Source: Lipingzhangella halophila (GTDB lineage: Bacteria; Actinomycetota; Actinomycetes; Streptosporangiales; Streptosporangiaceae). From it: 64,000 bases of DNA. The translations under genes were made by a program, and so were the position numbers. The notes under the pieces were generated by a model. The model did no database searches. It had not been told where the DNA came from and saw only the letters and a list, made by a program, of their open reading frames with translations. Location: contig NZ_JACHJT010000002.1 in assembly GCF_014203805.1 (NCBI RefSeq), positions 903,693 through 967,692 on the forward strand, given 5' to 3'. Shown here in pieces: positions 60,438-64,000 of this stretch. Numbering within the stretch: the stretch's first letter is position 1; every line of letters starts with the position of its first letter.

Positions 60438-61565
60438 TCAGTCCTCGGCCAGGTAGCCGACCATGATCCCCATCACTCCGGTATGGGAGTGGCCTTCGAC
60501 GACGTACCGGGCTGAGGTCTCCAGGACGTCGCCTTCCTCGACCCGGCCCAGCTCGCCGCTGCATGGCGGCATGTCCGAGATCTGGCCGTGCCCCTCCATG
60601 TCGATGAACTCGGGAGAGCCGCCTTCCTCGGCTGTGATGTGGCAGAGCTCCGTGCCCTGGGTGGTGTTCTCGGTCCAGAGGGAGTGGCCACCGTGGTGCA
60701 GGTGTCCGCGCGAGTGCACGAGGTCACCGGAGACATCGGATGTCCAGGTGTTGGAGTCGGTGGTGTCACCCTCGGGGATGTCGTAGGCGCTGCCGAAGCA
60801 GCCGCCGACGTCCAGCCAGAGCGGCGTGAGCGGCTGCATGTCGCCGGCCTCGGAGGCGTCCACGTAGGTGAAGTCGATCTCGATGTTGACGTCCTTCGCC
60901 TCCGCGGGATCCATGTTCATCAGGTCGTAGTTCATGTGCCATCTCTCGCGGTCCTCGATCTTCATCCCGTATCCCTCTGGGAAGTCGGTGGAGATCCGCT
61001 CGTTGCCGGACGAGAGCTTCCGCTCCGAGCCGGGGCACACGGCGTCCCGCGCGCTGGAGTTGAAGATCACGTAGTGGTGCAGCATCGGACCTTCGTTGAC
61101 GTGCGCCTCGGTGCCGTCCTCGTAGGTCATCTTCGGGGTGAAGCCAGTGATGAAGCAGTCCTCACACGGCTTGTCGATATTCAGCTCGATGCCGCCCTCT
61201 TGGCCGTGATGCGCGTGCTCGTCCTCCTCGTCGCCGCTACCGGGCCAGCCGCCAAGGCCACCCGCGGCGGTGGCGGCGCCTTCCTCGGCGTGCTCGTGAC
61301 CGCCGTCCTCGCCGGAGCCGTCCCCACCTTCGTGGTCACCCTCGGCGGCGGGAATGGTCCACGGTCCGTACGTGACGGTCGTGGACTCCTCTTGGGCGGT
61401 GCCCTCGCCGCCTTCCTGAGCGGCCTCCTGACCACTCTCCTGTGCCGGTTCCCGCGGTGCCGGTTCTTCCTGCGTGTCGGCAAGAGCGGTTCCGGAGTTC
61501 CCGGCCGCCAATAAGCCGAGTGCCAATGCCATGGCGGCGGTGGACGCGAACCTTCGTAGGGACAC
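60438..61565 (-). CDS. secreted His-rich copper-monooxygenase-like (PHM-like) protein
   Basis: 375 residues. A signal peptide (FASTAAMALALGLLAAGNSG, then TALADTQ) is followed by a ~100-residue acidic Glu/Gly/His-rich linker. The folded part shows PMLHHYVIFNSSARDAVCPG, LVHSRGHLHHGGHSLWTE, ISDMPPCSGELGRV and YVVEGHSHTGVMGIMVGYL. The HH, H-x-H-H, H-x-H and late Met pattern resembles the CuH and CuM sites of PHM/DBM-type copper monooxygenases. At least four Cys could form disulfides. GTG 61565 follows GAGGAGG. Activity is inferred; it could instead store copper. Confidence 0.65.
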   Translation of the reverse strand: MSLRRFASTAAMALALGLLAAGNSGTALADTQEEPAPREPAQESGQEAAQEGGEGTAQEESTTVTYGPWTIPAAEGDHEGGDGSGEDGGHEHAEEGAATAAGGLGGWPGSGDEEDEHAHHGQEGGIELNIDKPCEDCFITGFTPKMTYEDGTEAHVNEGPMLHHYVIFNSSARDAVCPGSERKLSSGNERISTDFPEGYGMKIEDRERWHMNYDLMNMDPAEAKDVNIEIDFTYVDASEAGDMQPLTPLWLDVGGCFGSAYDIPEGDTTDSNTWTSDVSGDLVHSRGHLHHGGHSLWTENTTQGTELCHITAEEGGSPEFIDMEGHGQISDMPPCSGELGRVEEGDVLETSARYVVEGHSHTGVMGIMVGYLAED

Positions 61566-62402
61566 GATTCCTCCTCGTCGTCCTAGGGGGTTCTCGGGTG
61601 CGTATACGGAACAGATCGGACCGTTGAGTCCCGGTCCAATCCGTGAACGTGAAGGCCCAAGTTCGCGACGTGGTCGGCTTTGGGCAGGGCACTCGCCCCT
61701 TCGCTCGCACCGGTCGCGAACGTCGGGTGGGCCCTTTCACGGGGAATACCGGCCGCTTCCCTAACACTTGTGAAGCGAAGCCGGATGGAATACAGGCATG
61801 GGTGGCCTGTCGCGGCATCATTGCGCGCGCTAATCGCATTCCGACCGGTAGCGGGTGGCCGGACGAATGCGTTCGTCACTGTTGCAATCCGCATATTCGG
61901 TTCTTCATAGCAGAGTGGCGCTTAGTGTACGCGGTGTCAACACACAGTGAAGCAGAAAAAATCAAATAAGTTTCCATCCGTCCTGACCAGGAAATTCTCC
62001 GTCGTTTCCGTGTCGCTTTGCAGAAGGACAGGTGGTTTCACGGATACGCGCCAATACGAGGGCTCGAACATTCCGTAGAGATGTTCCGCGGCGCGTCTTT
62101 TCGTGTGTATCTTTCCTGGTAACGCGAGGGATAGGGAATTGCTGGGCGCACTCGCCGCTGATCGTTCGAAGGTTCGTCTGTACCCGTCGCGGGTGCTCGG
62201 AATGTTTCGCCGGGACGAGGTCGAAGAAGGCCGAGCTGGCCAATTGCGCGGAGCGCCGCGACGCCGGCAACGAGGAGACCCGCGACGATACGGAACGCGG
62301 AGGGATCTTCGTGTCGCTGCTGCGCGGGGGCATCACCAAACGGGCGGAGCGGTGGCCCCCCACGAGTTGCCCGGTGATCCTGTACGAGCTGGTAGACGCC
62401 CT
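61566..62402. other. 837-bp gap with a possible gene remnant
   Basis: No intact gene. The segment about 61900-62100 is AT-rich. On the plus strand 62225-62415 one frame has normal high-GC3 codon use (KKAELANCAERRDAGNEETR; GGIFVSLLRGGITKRAERWP; SCPVILYELVDALQAML) but no plausible start or continuation, and it runs into the antiporter gene. It looks like a truncated or frameshifted coding remnant of unknown family. Confidence 0.4.
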
Positions 62403-63653
62403 TCAGGCGATGCTGTGCTCCCGGTCATTCGCGGCACGGCCAGCGCGCCGCCCGAACAGCCGCGTGATCGGTGTCGCGGTCACCCCGTGGACAAGAACGG
62501 AGGCACAGATCACGAGACTGCCCACCGTCCACACCAGACTGTTCGACGTCTCATGCAGCGAAAGGTTGGCGTAGAACAGTGCGGCGACCCCGATGGGACC
62601 GAACCAGCCAAGGAAGGCGGCCTCCCGCATCCCGTGGACCGACCTCATGAACGGGCTCAACGCGACGAAAACGGGCAGGCGGCGCAGCAGCAGGACGGCC
62701 ACGACCAGTACCGGGCCCCGCCAGCCCAATGCGGCCCACTCGGACCACGGCAACGTGAGCCCGAGCAGGACGAAGACCGGAAGCAGGAAGAAGTCGTTGA
62801 CCGCGTCCTGCACGTTCTCCTCGTCTCGCTCCTCCTGCTCGGATATGACGCCTCGGAACACGAGCCCGGCGACGAACACACCGAGCAACCCGTTGGTTCT
62901 GGCCAGTTCCGTGATCCCGAGCACGGTGATGGTCAGCGAGAGGCTGAAGACGAGGTAGGAGGTCCGGGGCACGAGAGCACTGCGATCCGCCCATGACAAG
63001 GCCCGCCCCGCCAGATAGCCCAGAACCCCGCCGAGCGCCACCACGGCGAGCACCTCCCACAGCAGGACCCGCACTAGCCACTCTTCCAAGGCGGCCCCCG
63101 GAGGGTGCGCCAGCATCAGAACCGCCAGGAACACCAGCGGATAGCTCAGTACGTCGTTGGCTCCCGCCTCGGCGGAGAGGAAGTGGCGCATCCGCTCGGG
63201 AAGGTTCCGCTTGGCTATGCTCCCCTGCACGATCGTGCTGGAGATCACCGGGTCGGTCGGGGTGATGACGGCCCCCACGAGCAGCGCCACCCAGATCGGG
63301 ACCGCGAGGATCAGATGGGTGGCGAGCCCGCTCACCACCCACATGGCGATCATCACCGGCCCCAGCACGATGAGGAGTGAACGCATGTGCGTGTACAGGT
63401 AGCCAGGGGGCAGACGCAGGGCGATAGCCATCAGTGACATCGCCACCGTGAGCCGGGCGGCCTGTTCCAGAAGGTAGGACTCCTCGCCCCACTCGGCCGG
63501 TGTGAGCAGGCCCGACACCTCCGGTCCCAGCAGGACGCCCAACAGGAGAGCGAGCAGCGGGCCGGACAGCCAGAGCCGCCTGACCGGGACGGACAGCAGC
63601 CCCAGCAACAGGACCGTCCCCCCGATCGCCGTAAGCCCAATATCGAACGTCAT
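62403..63653 (-). CDS. CPA1-type cation:proton antiporter
   Basis: 416 residues with about 12 hydrophobic segments. IWVALLVGAVITPTDPVISS (TM5-like; TPTDP) and LSAEAGANDVLSYPLVFLAV (TM6-like; ANDV, where NhaP proteins have ND) hold the ion-binding acids. AARLTVAMSLMAIALRLPPG and GVFVAGLVFRGVISEQEERD are other family blocks. It exchanges Na+/K+ for H+ across the membrane. GGGAG lies 4 bases before ATG 63653. It stands alone. Confidence 0.92.
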   Translation of the reverse strand: MTFDIGLTAIGGTVLLLGLLSVPVRRLWLSGPLLALLLGVLLGPEVSGLLTPAEWGEESYLLEQAARLTVAMSLMAIALRLPPGYLYTHMRSLLIVLGPVMIAMWVVSGLATHLILAVPIWVALLVGAVITPTDPVISSTIVQGSIAKRNLPERMRHFLSAEAGANDVLSYPLVFLAVLMLAHPPGAALEEWLVRVLLWEVLAVVALGGVLGYLAGRALSWADRSALVPRTSYLVFSLSLTITVLGITELARTNGLLGVFVAGLVFRGVISEQEERDEENVQDAVNDFFLLPVFVLLGLTLPWSEWAALGWRGPVLVVAVLLLRRLPVFVALSPFMRSVHGMREAAFLGWFGPIGVAALFYANLSLHETSNSLVWTVGSLVICASVLVHGVTATPITRLFGRRAGRAANDREHSIA

Positions 63654-64000
63654 CCCACTCCCGGTCCGAGTCTCGGTGCCCTCGTCCGCCACCCGGTCAT
63701 GATGCCGCTGCCACTATCCCCGAACAGGACAGGAAAACCGGACGCTCTCATCGATGGCCGACTGGTGCCGGTGGGCACCAGAGAGAGGCCACAGCCCTCC
63801 GGTCTTGTGGGCTCCGGTCGACCCCCAAGGTCGAAGGCGGCGGACGGGCAGTACTCAAGGCCGTACTCGACGCCGATGAGCGCATCGTTGGGCCATGACC
63901 CGCGCCGCCCAAGGGCCGGAGCTGGGTGGTGTTCCCCCTTCGAGTGGACCCAGCTCCCCGCGCGGGTCCGCTCCCTGCCCACCGACGTGACGGCGGGCGG
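63654..64000. other. upstream region of the antiporter, end of window
   Basis: 347 bp without a supported gene. It holds the antiporter promoter region and the hairpin at 63918-63957. Confidence 0.5.
63918..63957. terminator. hairpin near the end of the window
   Basis: GGAGCTGGGT (63918-63927) pairs with ACCCAGCTCC (63948-63957) across a 20-base loop. It may terminate a gene beyond the window edge. Confidence 0.4.

Overview
The window is high-GC actinobacterial DNA, with GTG/TTG starts, GGAGG-type ribosome sites and strong third-position GC. A wblA/whiB4 gene, a bldG-type anti-anti-sigma module, an AfsR-like regulator and two tRNA-linked integrated elements point to a filamentous, sporulating actinomycete. 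A Nocardiopsaceae-like genus is my guess, not something the sequence proves.

Layout. 1-4.2 kb: a quinone oxidoreductase, a MinD-like ATPase with a very long Pro-rich N-terminus, and tRNA-Ser(UGA). 4.2-8.4 kb: a decayed genomic island at tRNA-Ser, with a frame-broken integrase, an HxlR/SnoaL-like pair, two small hypothetical genes, a MITE-like inverted repeat, a degenerate 206-bp duplication, and a hairpin also found in the intact element at 26.4-37.2 kb. 8.4-16.4 kb: an Rrf2-MFS unit, a class IV aminotransferase, a DnaN paralogue, a PPOX protein, a DnaA-box cluster, DUF2786, a membrane protein and a Nudix fusion. 16.7-20.6 kb: three tandem paralogous small acidic proteins directly upstream of a 1022-residue BTAD/NB-ARC/TPR regulator. 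20.7-26.0 kb: assorted metabolic and membrane genes.

26.4-37.2 kb is an integrated element of the AICE type in tRNA-Pro(CGG), bounded by 38-bp direct repeats. It carries integrase, excisionase, a RepSA-like HUH initiator, a TraB/FtsK translocase, a Pra-like protein, a PP2C phosphatase + HATPase + HTH signalling set, an XRE-DUF5753 regulator and an AT-rich AlbA_2 (Schlafen-like) cargo gene. A TGTCTAGGG motif recurs in its regulatory regions.

37.2-42.6 kb holds NmrA-like reductases, an EamA exporter with a MarR regulator, a hydrolase and a TetR regulator. 42.8-59.8 kb is a conserved actinobacterial core block: metallophosphoesterase, YqeY, PBP with PASTA, WblA/WhiB4, two ArsA-like ATPases, DUF4177, RidA, Nudix, MBL, Crp, Nth, CoA-type Nudix, MarP, then the ApgA/BldG pair and a Hrq1-like helicase. 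The order resembles what I recall for M. tuberculosis Rv3671c-Rv3683 and S. coelicolor SCO3548-SCO3580. The end (59.9-64 kb) has a DoxX protein, a secreted His-rich PHM-like protein and a CPA1 antiporter.

The most novel-looking parts are the acidic-peptide array next to the STAND regulator, the phosphatase/ATPase/HTH set and AlbA_2 cargo inside the mobile element, and the DnaA-box cluster away from any dnaA gene.
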